Assembly (NCBI GenBank): GCA_028288545.1
Contig: JAQBNQ010000529.1
Span: 1 to 13,136, forward strand
Reading direction: 5' to 3'
Source: Bacteroidota bacterium
GTDB taxonomy: Bacteria > Bacteroidota > Bacteroidia > Chitinophagales > LD1
DNA: 13,136 nt
A program made the translations under genes and the position numbers. Below the pieces are notes generated by a model, which did no database searches, was not told where the DNA came from, and saw only the letters and a program-made list of their open reading frames with translations. The stretch's first letter is position 1. Every line of letters starts with the position of its first letter. This document shows positions 1 through 8,233 of the stretch, piece by piece.

Positions 1-846
1 CAGTACTTCGTCAATATAACTGCCGTCGAGGCCTGATATAAAATCCAGCTCTTTTTGTTTGAATGACAGATACTCCGTTTTCTTATTGTCGATAAACGAA
101 ACTTTAATTCCATCCAGGTAGGGAAGCTGCTGCGCTCCGTCTTTTTCAAAGTAATCCGGATTTTTTGCAAGAATAAGAGCTGTCCCCTCCTTCCAGTTCT
201 TTAAAATAAACGGCCCGGTACCAACCGGGTGAGAGCGAAACTCTGCACCATATTTTTTCACGGCCTCTTCGGGAATTACCGAACAGTACTGCATGGTTAA
301 AATCCCCAACATCGGGCGAAAAGGCTTGATGAGTTTCAACTGAAATGTGGAATCATCAATAGCTTTAAAAGGTTCAGTTTTATCTACGTTGTTGTTGAAA
401 ATCCAGGCGCCCGGTGAAGCCACTTTAGGATCGATAAGACGACTAAAACTATAAACTACATCTTTTGCAATAACAGTTCGGCCGCTAGAATTTGGAAAGC
501 ATTCATTATTCTGAAACTTAACATTGCCCAGCAAATGAAAAATATAGGTCTTTCCATCCTCCGATATCTCCCAGCTTTTGGCTATAGCGGGACGCACATT
601 TAAACTATCGTCCAACTGCACCAATGAATTATAAAGCTGATTGCAAGACCATATTGTGGCCTGGTCTTTAGCAAAAGCAGGATCGAGTGAAGTAATGCCC
701 GAGGCCATATTAAAGCGAAAGAACTTTACGTTTTGATTTTGGCTGCTGTTGCAACTATTGCATGAGGGTAGATAGAGGCAAGATATTAGAAGCAAGATAT
801 AAGATTCAAGAGGAAAGATGCGGGAAATACGGTGTCGGGTTTTCAT
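1..846 (-). CDS. Peptide-type ABC transporter substrate-binding lipoprotein (SBP_bac_5), 3' part missing
   Basis: The reading frame is open from an ATG at 846 to the left edge, giving the first 282 residues; the stop lies outside the window. Residues 1-29 look like a lipoprotein signal: basic start (KTRHRISR), hydrophobic core at 16-26, then LPSC with Cys29 as the lipidated residue. The mature part has hallmarks of family 5 solute-binding proteins: SLDPAFA near 54, AIAKSWEISEDGKTYIFHL near 87-105, AKDVVYSFSRLIDP near 127-140, and HPVGTGPFIL near 207-215. It should bind oligopeptides or a similar ligand in the cell envelope for import by an ABC permease, although no permease gene is visible here. 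It starts 88 bp after the DUF4249 stop on the same strand. The DNA coding for the signal core is a 7-bp tandem repeat. The next Met is at 47, and starting there would lose the signal, so I prefer 846. Confidence 0.87.
   Translation of the reverse strand, partial: MKTRHRISRIFPLESYILLLISCLYLPSCNSCNSSQNQNVKFFRFNMASGITSLDPAFAKDQATIWSCNQLYNSLVQLDDSLNVRPAIAKSWEISEDGKTYIFHLLGNVKFQNNECFPNSSGRTVIAKDVVYSFSRLIDPKVASPGAWIFNNNVDKTEPFKAIDDSTFQLKLIKPFRPMLGILTMQYCSVIPEEAVKKYGAEFRSHPVGTGPFILKNWKEGTALILAKNPDYFEKDGAQQLPYLDGIKVSFIDNKKTEYLSFKQKELDFISGLDGSYIDEVL
770..818 (-). repeat. Degenerate 7-bp tandem repeat inside a signal-peptide coding region
   Basis: On the minus strand, seven consecutive 7-bp units run from 818 to 770. 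All begin TCT and five begin TCTT (for example TCTTGAA, TCTTATA, TCTTGCT, TCTTGCC). In the reading frame of the substrate-binding protein they encode its hydrophobic signal core. Similar heptamer runs lie between genes in sphingobacterial genomes as far as I recall; here the run is coding. Confidence 0.8.
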
Positions 847-934
847 GAACTAAATGTAAGAGCATCTTTTAGCGCAAGGGCCAAAAGTCGGCGGAAGTTT
901 TAAACCTATGGAAAGTTGATAAACCTAACACGCC

Positions 935-1837
935 CTACTTAATATTAAAAACCACCCCCTGGTATTGCTCAGCAGCAAAAATCCCATACCCGTTTTGTAC
1001 ATTGCTAAATACGTGTACAGGCTCGGAATTAGCAGAGCTGGATGTGCTGCGGTAGGTGGATAAAGTCTGCTGGTATTCGTAATCGCTTTTTGAGGCAGTA
1101 TAAAAATCTACAAAGATGCTGAGGCTGGTAAAACTGTGGGGGTCGAGTTTATCAAATTTCATTTTTAAATCCTTTGTTTGTCCGTTGAAATTTTTATCGC
1201 TGAACAACAAAAAAAGTCCATCGCGAACAGTATCCACTACAGTTGTAAGCATTTGCGGACCGCGCGCTTCGAAGTATGGTTGGGTGACTGTATCTGTACC
1301 GTTCAAAAACCATTGCTGTCCGCCTATCCAGACATTAATGCGGTAATAGTTTTCCGTGCTGCCATCATCTTTTATACCAAGGTCAACAATAACATCGTTG
1401 CTGTGCGTAGCGGAGTCGCCATATTGCACTAGTTGTTGCGTAGTAATAGAAGCGGGAAGCGGAACAGCATCGCTGGCGGTTGACACACCGTAAACCGGTT
1501 CGGTAACTTTTATAGAATAATTTTTACCTGCCTTTGGAAAAAGTATTGATTTGTAAGCCCCAAAAGTATTTACTGAGTCCGAAGGGGTATATTTCATCAC
1601 CTCCTTTAATACGTTATCTTCATACAATTCCATACGCGCATCGTTTATGGAATTGATGTTACCCTGTGTTGAGGCCAGGTAACTATCGGTAAGGTAAACC
1701 ACAACAGGCCCTCCGTTGTTAAAGAGACTGTTGATCACCATTTTTTTGGCGCTGGTTTGTTGACTGACAGAAAAATCCTTTTCACAGCCGCAAATAGTTA
1801 AACCAAACAACAGGATAACCAATAGTATCTTCTTCAT
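935..1837 (-). CDS. DUF4249 family outer-membrane-associated lipoprotein
   Basis: A 300-residue protein with a lipoprotein signal (MKKILLVILLFGLTICGC, lipid Cys18), followed by the DUF4249 pattern: an early short strand (KKMVINSLFNNGGPVVVYLTDS near 31-53), an Ig-like beta-rich middle with YRINVWIGG near 164-172, and the family's usual C-terminal GYGIFAAEQY near 284-293. DUF4249 proteins are Bacteroidota lipoproteins of unknown function, almost always encoded just downstream of a TonB-dependent receptor. That is the case here: the receptor stop TAA and this ATG share one base at 1837, so translation is probably coupled. By analogy with SusC/SusD it may be a surface partner or lid of the receptor; this is inference, and it has no sequence likeness to SusD. 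Length is near the family norm and nothing looks broken. Confidence 0.88.
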   Translation of the reverse strand: MKKILLVILLFGLTICGCEKDFSVSQQTSAKKMVINSLFNNGGPVVVYLTDSYLASTQGNINSINDARMELYEDNVLKEVMKYTPSDSVNTFGAYKSILFPKAGKNYSIKVTEPVYGVSTASDAVPLPASITTQQLVQYGDSATHSNDVIVDLGIKDDGSTENYYRINVWIGGQQWFLNGTDTVTQPYFEARGPQMLTTVVDTVRDGLFLLFSDKNFNGQTKDLKMKFDKLDPHSFTSLSIFVDFYTASKSDYEYQQTLSTYRSTSSSANSEPVHVFSNVQNGYGIFAAEQYQGVVFNIK

Positions 1838-4272
1838 TACGCGCCAAATTTTATTCCGTACGAAATTGACGGCAGAATAGGAAAAAGACTCAATTGCTTA
1901 TACACTATAACCCTTGAACCATCAGCAGCAATGCGGTAATCGGAATACACTTCAAAAATGTTGTAGTGGTTGTAAACATTGTAAATACTTAAGTTAAACT
2001 GGTGCTCCAGCTTTTTCACTTTCTTTTTATAGGTCATTGAAATATCGAGATGATGATAGGCAGGTAAACGATATTCGTTTTTGCCGGTGTATACCGTAAC
2101 CTGTTCGCCGTTCTCAGGCTGCTTCGATCCATTCTGCACATTGTAATCGTGGTAATAAGCAGCCACCCAGGTGTTATATGATTGCAAAGGCAGCGTCATC
2201 CTGTTTCCGCTGCCATAAACCCAACTGGCGCCAATTTCAAAATGTTTGTTGATGATAAAATTCAACTGCGTTGCAATGTTGTGCCGGCGATCGTATTTGT
2301 AAGGAAAATAATTGCCTGAGTTTAGGTCGGTAAATTGCCTTTCGCTCCATGCTAAAGTGTAAGCTATTGAGCCTGTAACACGGCCATAGTTACGCGCAAC
2401 ATAGGTTTCAAGCCCATAAGCACGTCCTTTGCCACCGGTTACAATCTGATCATACCAGGGTAAATTAAGCGATGAATAATTGGCACCTTCTTTATAATCG
2501 ATCAGGTTATTCATTAGTCGATAAAAACCGTCCACACTCCATTCAAAATTCAGAGGGAGTTTTTGGATCATACCCCCTGAAAAATTCCAGCCCGTTTCAG
2601 GCTTTGCTACGGCGGTTGCCGGTACCCAGTAATCATTTAAAATATTAGAATTAACAGTGGAGGTAGTAAGTAAATGAAGGTCCTGTGATAAGCCTGAGGC
2701 GGAAGTACGAAGCGAAAAGTTTTTAACGGGGGAGTAAACCACGTTTAACCTTGGCAACAGGCTTAAAAATGTTTTGCCCTGAACCGTATAACTTTTACCA
2801 TATACCCCGCCATTAATAAGCCATTTGTCGGATGGCTTTACCTCGTCCCCCGCATAAACAAAAGCCGAGATTGAATTTATTAGCCCGCTTTTAAAAGAAG
2901 CTGCCGAATTACCATAGTACGAATTTATGGTTGTTTCGGCGCCTTTACCGGTTTCAAAAATCAGGCCGGTTACACCTGCACCTAATCTTATAGTTTGCAT
3001 TTTACCGGTTTCGAACTTTGTATCATTCTTATAGGACACATCGCGGATATAGGAAGTTGTTTTAGAGTCGTAAAGACTCTGATAATAATAGCTGCTGTTT
3101 TCCTGGTAATGATTGCTTAGCTGCGAGTTGATAATGTACTGGCTGTATGAAACGGAGTTATGGGTTTTCCATTTATCATTAAACCGGTGATTCCAGCCAA
3201 AAGATGCCACGTAATTAGCCCAGTTTACCTTCTCAATATATTCGGAGGAAACCTGGGTGCCCGGTTGATACGTATCGGATTTTTTAGTGAAGCTATAAAG
3301 ATCGTTATTCGAAAAATAAGTAAAATCAACCTCATCATTAGCACCGAAGTGATGCGCCAGTTTTGCATTCACATCGCCAAAGTAATAGGCGACATCGCCA
3401 TTATAGCCAGCCTTTTTATATTGTATCTTAGAGATAGGTGAAGTAAATAAACCGGCATAACAGGCCCGCAACGACAATGAGAATGTTGTTGAATGATTCT
3501 TATCCAGCGGGCCTTCGATATGAATTCTGCTGGTGAGAATACCTAAGGAAAATGAACCCTTGATATGATTGTTATTACCAGCATCGGCACCAATATCCAT
3601 TACGGACCCAAGCCGTCCGCCAAATTGAGCCGGGTAATTATCTTTATAAACATCAATTTTATCAATGGCATCTGCGTTAAAAACAGAAAGGAAACCATAC
3701 AGGTGCGAGGGATTATAAACCGGGGCGCCATCAATCAATATCTGGTTTTGGTCGGGGCTGCCACCACGCACAAATATACCGCGGGAACCTTCGTTGCCCG
3801 ATTGGATACCCGGTTGCATTTGCACCGCCCTGATAGGATCATTTTCGCCCATTAAGGCGGGCAGGGAAATAAAATTTTCTTTGCGCAAGGTGATAACGCC
3901 CGTTGCATCGTGTTCGGCTGCTTTAAGTTTTTTGCTATCAGCAATGATCACTTCTCCCAGTTGAAAATCCGTTTTCATCTGCACTTCAATAATTGTATCA
4001 TGCGATAAAAACAGCTTAAGCGCCACCGAACGATAGCCCAGGTAAGAAAATGAAACCTCATTTATTCCCGCGCTGAGACCAAGTTGAAACTGACCTAAAG
4101 AATCGGTGGAGGTGCCTATCGAAAAACCGGATATATAAACGCTGGCATTATATAGCGGGCTAAAATCATCCGCCAGTACCTTGCCAGATAGTTTGTAACT
4201 GCTTTGTGAAAACGCATTAAATGCAAGTAAGAAAGCCAGGAAAGAAAGTAAACATTTAAGCGGCCGGTACAT
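1837..4272 (-). CDS. TonB-dependent outer membrane receptor with carboxypeptidase-like N-terminal domain
   Basis: An 811-residue outer membrane receptor that would import a ligand across the outer membrane using TonB/ExbBD energy. Domain order: signal peptide 1-23 (cleavage after AFSQ); carboxypeptidase-regulatory-like beta-sandwich about 26-100 (LSGKVLADDFSPLYNASVYI, with the typical VSFSYLGYRS near 73-82); a TonB-box-like GEVIIAD near 106-112; plug about 115-228 with FVRGGSPDQNQILIDGAPVYN (167-187) and YPAQFGGRLGSVMDI (213-227); then a beta-barrel rich in aromatic alternating strands to the C-terminus (YGIKFGA). It is smaller than SusC proteins (about 1000 residues) and lacks their signature context; its partner is the DUF4249 lipoprotein, which overlaps its stop codon by one base. 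It lies 53 bp downstream of another CarboxypepD-like gene on the same strand, so an operon is likely. The substrate cannot be read from sequence. Confidence 0.93.
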   Translation of the reverse strand: MYRPLKCLLSFLAFLLAFNAFSQSSYKLSGKVLADDFSPLYNASVYISGFSIGTSTDSLGQFQLGLSAGINEVSFSYLGYRSVALKLFLSHDTIIEVQMKTDFQLGEVIIADSKKLKAAEHDATGVITLRKENFISLPALMGENDPIRAVQMQPGIQSGNEGSRGIFVRGGSPDQNQILIDGAPVYNPSHLYGFLSVFNADAIDKIDVYKDNYPAQFGGRLGSVMDIGADAGNNNHIKGSFSLGILTSRIHIEGPLDKNHSTTFSLSLRACYAGLFTSPISKIQYKKAGYNGDVAYYFGDVNAKLAHHFGANDEVDFTYFSNNDLYSFTKKSDTYQPGTQVSSEYIEKVNWANYVASFGWNHRFNDKWKTHNSVSYSQYIINSQLSNHYQENSSYYYQSLYDSKTTSYIRDVSYKNDTKFETGKMQTIRLGAGVTGLIFETGKGAETTINSYYGNSAASFKSGLINSISAFVYAGDEVKPSDKWLINGGVYGKSYTVQGKTFLSLLPRLNVVYSPVKNFSLRTSASGLSQDLHLLTTSTVNSNILNDYWVPATAVAKPETGWNFSGGMIQKLPLNFEWSVDGFYRLMNNLIDYKEGANYSSLNLPWYDQIVTGGKGRAYGLETYVARNYGRVTGSIAYTLAWSERQFTDLNSGNYFPYKYDRRHNIATQLNFIINKHFEIGASWVYGSGNRMTLPLQSYNTWVAAYYHDYNVQNGSKQPENGEQVTVYTGKNEYRLPAYHHLDISMTYKKKVKKLEHQFNLSIYNVYNHYNIFEVYSDYRIAADGSRVIVYKQLSLFPILPSISYGIKFGA

Positions 4273-4325
4273 ACCTACAAAATAAGGAAATAAGCCGAAA
4301 ACGAATCCAGTTTGGATACCTGCTA

Positions 4326-4976
4326 TTAATTCCCGCTATCGGTACTTGTACTCTTCTTTTTAAAATCCCCGTTCTTCCAGGCTTTGATAAACTCAGCCCA
4401 GGCTAAAGGATTGAAGATGTTTTGTGGAGGAGTTTGTCCGTAGTAGTATGTTTTGATAGAAGAGTTACGCAAGGCTTGTTGGGTAGCTTCGCCGCCGTCG
4501 TGTTCGAGTTTTTCTCCCAAGGCTGCTAAGCGCTCGCGGTCAAGATTACGTTTGGCAATGTCAATTTGCTCTTCGGGCAAACGGAGGTCTTTAAAGGCTT
4601 GTGGAAAATTACCCCGCGGACCCCAGGGGTAAATAACCGTTGTTGGCAGGTACAACAAACTTTTGGTCATTCGTTGAACTACCGAAAATTTATCGCCATC
4701 CAGTTTAGGTACAATGTATTGAACCGGCGTAAAACCGATACAGGTAAATATCAACGTGTCGCCAACCTGGGTAGCAAATGAAAAAAAGCCATCAGGTCCG
4801 GCAGAGGCCACCCGGCCTTTGTTCATTACAGTAATGTGCGCAAAAGGAATACCCATCAGGCTATCAGCGGTTAACACATAGCCCGAAAACTGGATTATCT
4901 TCACTTCCTTCTTCTGGCAGAATGCTTCGCTATAAACAAGCAGTAAGAGAACCGTAACAGTCAGTATTTTTTTCAC
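4326..4976 (-). CDS. Small secreted carboxypeptidase-regulatory-like domain protein
   Basis: A 216-residue protein with a signal peptide at about 1-20 (MKKILTVTVLLLLVYSEAFC). Residues 27-105 form one carboxypeptidase-regulatory-like beta-sandwich: FSGYVLTADSLMGIPFAHI, then AGPDGFFSFATQVGDTLIFTCIGFTP, the same fold as the N-terminal domain of the receptor next door. Residues 110-200 have a separate, charged tail (VIYPWGPRGNFPQAFKDLRLP near 114-134, then a helix-like AKRNLDRERLAALGEKLE near 141-158) with no catalytic motif I recognise. I recall similar domain-plus-tail proteins in Bacteroidota, always without a known function. The 53-bp spacer to the receptor suggests co-transcription. It has no metal-binding zinc-peptidase motif, so it is not a carboxypeptidase itself; the name refers only to the fold. 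A structural or recruiting role in the envelope is a guess. Confidence 0.8.
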   Translation of the reverse strand: MKKILTVTVLLLLVYSEAFCQKKEVKIIQFSGYVLTADSLMGIPFAHITVMNKGRVASAGPDGFFSFATQVGDTLIFTCIGFTPVQYIVPKLDGDKFSVVQRMTKSLLYLPTTVIYPWGPRGNFPQAFKDLRLPEEQIDIAKRNLDRERLAALGEKLEHDGGEATQQALRNSSIKTYYYGQTPPQNIFNPLAWAEFIKAWKNGDFKKKSTSTDSGN

Positions 4977-5079
4977 AAAACGAAATTAGGAATCATAACC
5001 ACTTTACAACCAATATATTTGGCAATCTCCATATCATTCAGAAGTTTTAACAGCCACTTCTATGCCAATAAACACAAAA

Positions 5080-5112
5080 CAAAGTTAAAAGGTTGTTCAA
5101 CCCCGGGTAAAA
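5080..5112 (-). promoter_or_regulatory. Candidate Bacteroidota promoter for the 4976-935 operon
   Basis: On the minus strand TAACTTTG (5087-5080) is an exact match to the Bacteroidota -7 box TAnnTTTG. A TTTT at 5112-5109 sits 21 bases upstream, where the TTTG -33 box is expected. The leader would be about 95-100 bases. This is a motif match only. Confidence 0.45.
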
Positions 5113-5157
5113 TCCACTGCCACGGCCAATAAGGCGGACTTGATGGGCCTGTGGATT
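5111..5157. promoter_or_regulatory. Interrupted inverted repeat in the divergent spacer
   Basis: AATCCAC (5111-5117) is the exact reverse complement of GTGGATT (5151-5157), and inside it GGCC (5124-5127) pairs with GGCC (5146-5149). The rest of the 276-bp spacer 4977-5252 shows no gene and no glycine-riboswitch-like structure. The dyad lies just upstream of the minus-strand promoter candidate and about 60 bp from the gcvP promoter candidate, so it could be a shared operator or an RNA hairpin; neither is shown. Confidence 0.35.
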
Positions 5158-5218
5158 AATAGTTGATAAAACCCGCTTCAACCCTTCTTTTCCCTCAACA
5201 TTTACCGCCTGTATTTGT

Positions 5219-5226
5219 TATTTTTG
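5219..5226 (+). promoter_or_regulatory. Candidate -7 box for gcvP
   Basis: TATTTTTG matches TAnnTTTG exactly and would place the transcript start some 20 bases before the gcvP ATG. I could not find a good TTTG -33 box at the usual distance, so the call is weak. No strong ribosome binding site precedes the ATG, as is usual in this phylum. Confidence 0.4.
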
Positions 5227-5252
5227 CGCCTTCTTAAAAACAAGGGCAAAAC

Positions 5253-8150
5253 ATGATAAACCTACGCAGCACAGATCACTTTGTTAACCGTCACATTGGG
5301 CCGGATTCTGAACAAAAACAGGAAATGCTAAAGGCCATTGGGGTAAATAGCCTGGAAGACCTTATCGACCAAACCATTCCTCATAACATCCGCAAACGCG
5401 AAAAACTAAACCTGCCCGAAGCGCAGAGCGAGTATAACTACCTGAAAGAACTTAAAAAGAAAGCCTCTAAAAACAAGGTTTTCCGCAGCTATTTAGGCTT
5501 GGGGTATTATAATACCATTGTACCCGCTGCAACCCGTAGAAACGTTTTGGAAAATCCGGGTTGGTACACGCAGTACACACCTTACCAGGCCGAAATAGCC
5601 CAGGGAAGGCTTGAAGCGCTGCTTAACTTTCAAACCATGGTAAGCGACCTTACGGGAATGCCGGTGGCCAACGCATCGTTACTTGATGAGGGCACAGCTG
5701 CTGCCGAGGCAATGCATATGTTTTGGGGATTGAAGAACAAGAAAGATGCTTTGCACAACAAGTTTTTCGTTTCTGAACAATGTTTTCCGCAAACCATTGA
5801 TGTAATAAAAACAAGGGCTGAATTTGCCGGTGTTGAAGTAGTGATAGGAGATCATAACACTGTGGAATTAGACGTTAATTTCTTTGGCGCCTTATTGCAA
5901 TACCCCGCAAAAAATGGTTCGGTAAACGATTACAGCAAGTTTATTGATGAGTGCCATAAGCTTGAATGCTATGTGTGCGTTGCCTGCGATCTGTTGGCTT
6001 TAACTATGCTAACCCCTCCGGGCGAGTTTGGCGCAGATTGCGTAGTGGGTAACTCACAGCGGTTGGGAGTGCCTATGGGTTATGGCGGCCCACACGCCGC
6101 TTTCTTTGCTACAAAAGATGAGCACAAGAGAATTATTCCGGGAAGAATTATAGGTGTGTCGATAGATTCTCATGGTGCGCCGGCTTTACGTATGGCACTT
6201 CAAACCCGTGAGCAACACATCCGCCGCGAAAAGGCAACTTCAAATATTTGTACTGCCCAGGCGCTATTGGCTATTATGGCCAGCATGTACGGCGTTTATC
6301 ATGGTCCGGATGGTTTAAAAAATATTGCGCACAGAGTTCATACCCTAACCTGTATTCTTAAAAAAGAATTGCACCATTTGGGTTACAAAATAACCAACGA
6401 TCATTTTTTTGATACCCTGCATATAGACACTAAGGGAAACAGCCAACTGCACGATTTTATTCATCAACTGGCGCTTAACAAGGAGATGAATTTCTTTTAC
6501 GACGAAAGTGGTATTTCAATATCACTGGATGAAACGACGCAGCCCGAAGACGTAGTTGAAATTGTAAATGTTTTTGCAAGTGCACATGGCAAAGACGATT
6601 ATACTTTTGATGCATTCCGCTACAATGAGCAACCGCTGTGTTTACCTGCAGGGCTTGTTCGCACATCAACGTTTATGACGCACCCGGTATTTAATACCCA
6701 CCGCAGCGAAACGCAATTGATGCGCTACATCAAAAGCCTGGAGAATAAAGATCTTTCTCTTACAAAATCGATGATCGCGCTTGGATCTTGCACCATGAAG
6801 TTGAATGCAGCGGCCGAGTTAGAGCCTATCAGTTGGCCGGAGTTTGGAAACATCCATCCATTCGCACCTAAAGGACAGGTTTCGGGATATCTTGAAATAA
6901 TAACGGCTTTAGAAAATTACTTATCGGAGATAACCGGTTTCTATGCAACTTCCCTTCAACCTAATTCGGGTGCACAAGGCGAATATGCTGGCCTGTTGGT
7001 TATACGCGCTTACCAGCGTGATATAGGCCAGGGACACAGAAACGTGGCGCTCATTCCGGCATCGGCCCATGGTACTAACCCGGCCACCGCTGTAATGGCA
7101 GGATTGAATGTTGTGGTGGTAGCTACCGATGCGCATGGAAATATTGACTTTGAAGACCTGCTTAAGAAGGTAGAAACGCATAAGGACAACCTGAGTTGCT
7201 TTATGGTTACTTATCCAAGTACCCACGGTGTTTTTGAAAGCAAGATCAAAGACATTTGCGAACTGATACACGCCAATGGCGGACAGGTTTACATGGACGG
7301 AGCCAACTTAAATGCTCAGGTGGGCTTAACCTCGCCGGGTTTAATAGGCGCCGATGTTAACCACATTAACCTGCATAAAACTTTTGCTATTCCCCACGGT
7401 GGTGGTGGCCCTGGAATGGGCCCAATTTGTGTGGCTCAGCATTTAGCGCCTTACCTGCCAGGCAATCCGCTTGTAAAAACAGGTGGAGATAAATCGATAC
7501 ACGGTGTATCTGCAGCGCCATTTGGAAGCGCCAGCATTTTGCTTATCTCTTACGGGTACATCCGTATGTTAGGAGCAATTGGTGTTACCGAAGCAACCAA
7601 AAATGCCATTATGAATGCAAATTACATGAAGGCCCGTTTGGAAGAATACTACCAGGTGTTATACGTTGGTAAAGAACATGGACGTGTTGCACATGAACTG
7701 ATACTTGATTTCCGTTCGTTTAAACATACTGTAGGCGTTGAAGTGGAAGACGTGGCGAAGCGTTTAATTGATTATGGATTCCACGCACCAACAGTTTCGT
7801 TTCCGGTTGCGGGAACTTTGATGATTGAACCGACAGAAAGCGAAGACAAAGCTGAACTGGATAGATTTTGCGATGCGCTGATAGCTATTAAAGGGGAGAT
7901 AGATGCCATTGAAAATAAAAAGATAGATGCGCTGGATAACCCTTTAAAAAATGCGCCGCACACAATCGGAGTTGTTACCGCGTCTGAATGGAGTCATCCC
8001 TATACACGCGAAGAAGCAGCTTTCCCGCTGCCATTTGCTGCTGAAAATAAATTTTGGCCAAGTGTGGGCAGGGTTAACAACTCGCACGGTGATAGGAATC
8101 TGATATGCACATGTCCACCGATCGAGAGTTATGATGTTTCGGCAAGCTAG
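5253..8150 (+). CDS. gcvP: Glycine dehydrogenase (decarboxylating), P protein of the glycine cleavage system
   Basis: A 965-residue single-chain P protein, close to the usual 950-970 residues of the fused form. It decarboxylates glycine with pyridoxal phosphate and passes the aminomethyl group to the lipoyl arm of GcvH, feeding one-carbon units to folate through GcvT. The N-terminal half starts RHIGPDSEQKQEMLKAIG (14-31) and carries the usual YTPYQAEIAQGRLEALLNFQ segment (about 108-127). The C-terminal half has LGSCTMKLN (near 510), ASAHGTNPA (near 605), and HKTFAIPHGGGGPGMGP with the PLP-binding Lys at residue 709. It ends SHGDRNLICTCPPIESY plus a few extra residues. gcvT and gcvH are not in the window, so the system is dispersed in this genome. 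The stop TAG is the first element of a heptamer repeat, so the last few residues may reflect repeat sequence. Confidence 0.98.
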   Translation: MINLRSTDHFVNRHIGPDSEQKQEMLKAIGVNSLEDLIDQTIPHNIRKREKLNLPEAQSEYNYLKELKKKASKNKVFRSYLGLGYYNTIVPAATRRNVLENPGWYTQYTPYQAEIAQGRLEALLNFQTMVSDLTGMPVANASLLDEGTAAAEAMHMFWGLKNKKDALHNKFFVSEQCFPQTIDVIKTRAEFAGVEVVIGDHNTVELDVNFFGALLQYPAKNGSVNDYSKFIDECHKLECYVCVACDLLALTMLTPPGEFGADCVVGNSQRLGVPMGYGGPHAAFFATKDEHKRIIPGRIIGVSIDSHGAPALRMALQTREQHIRREKATSNICTAQALLAIMASMYGVYHGPDGLKNIAHRVHTLTCILKKELHHLGYKITNDHFFDTLHIDTKGNSQLHDFIHQLALNKEMNFFYDESGISISLDETTQPEDVVEIVNVFASAHGKDDYTFDAFRYNEQPLCLPAGLVRTSTFMTHPVFNTHRSETQLMRYIKSLENKDLSLTKSMIALGSCTMKLNAAAELEPISWPEFGNIHPFAPKGQVSGYLEIITALENYLSEITGFYATSLQPNSGAQGEYAGLLVIRAYQRDIGQGHRNVALIPASAHGTNPATAVMAGLNVVVVATDAHGNIDFEDLLKKVETHKDNLSCFMVTYPSTHGVFESKIKDICELIHANGGQVYMDGANLNAQVGLTSPGLIGADVNHINLHKTFAIPHGGGGPGMGPICVAQHLAPYLPGNPLVKTGGDKSIHGVSAAPFGSASILLISYGYIRMLGAIGVTEATKNAIMNANYMKARLEEYYQVLYVGKEHGRVAHELILDFRSFKHTVGVEVEDVAKRLIDYGFHAPTVSFPVAGTLMIEPTESEDKAELDRFCDALIAIKGEIDAIENKKIDALDNPLKNAPHTIGVVTASEWSHPYTREEAAFPLPFAAENKFWPSVGRVNNSHGDRNLICTCPPIESYDVSAS

Positions 8151-8185
8151 TATTGAGTAGTTAGTATTGAGTATTGAGATTTAAC
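8148..8185 (+). repeat. 7-bp tandem repeat starting at the gcvP stop codon
   Basis: Units of 7 bp run from 8151: TATTGAG, TAGTTAG, TATTGAG, TATTGAG, then ATTTAAC. The gcvP stop TAG (8148-8150) abuts the first unit and matches the TAG end of the second. The period is the same as that of the repeat at 770-818 but the sequence differs. Confidence 0.75.
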
Positions 8186-8233
8186 ACGCGCTTGTTGAAA
8201 GGCAGGAAACACATCTGTAAGTAATTGACTTTC

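Noticed and set aside
851..858. TACATTTA on the minus strand as a promoter for the substrate-binding protein
   Set aside because: It is one mismatch from the -7 box with a TTTG 23 bases upstream, but it is only 5 bases from the ATG and would need a leaderless transcript.
4305..4317. ATCCA-GTT-TGGAT hairpin as a terminator between the small secreted protein and the receptor
   Set aside because: The stem is only 5 bp with no T run on the minus strand, and the short spacer fits co-transcription better.
5150..5158. DnaA box (TGTGGATTA)
   Set aside because: One mismatch, a single copy, and no origin-type cluster or dnaA/dnaN neighbour.
4977..5252. Glycine riboswitch ahead of gcvP
   Set aside because: The spacer lacks the paired aptamer pattern and conserved purine-rich core; only a simple interrupted dyad is seen, and the predicted leader is only about 20 bases.
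6921..7271. Antisense open frame of 116 residues inside gcvP
   Set aside because: Composition and position show it is a shadow of the conserved P-protein coding sequence.
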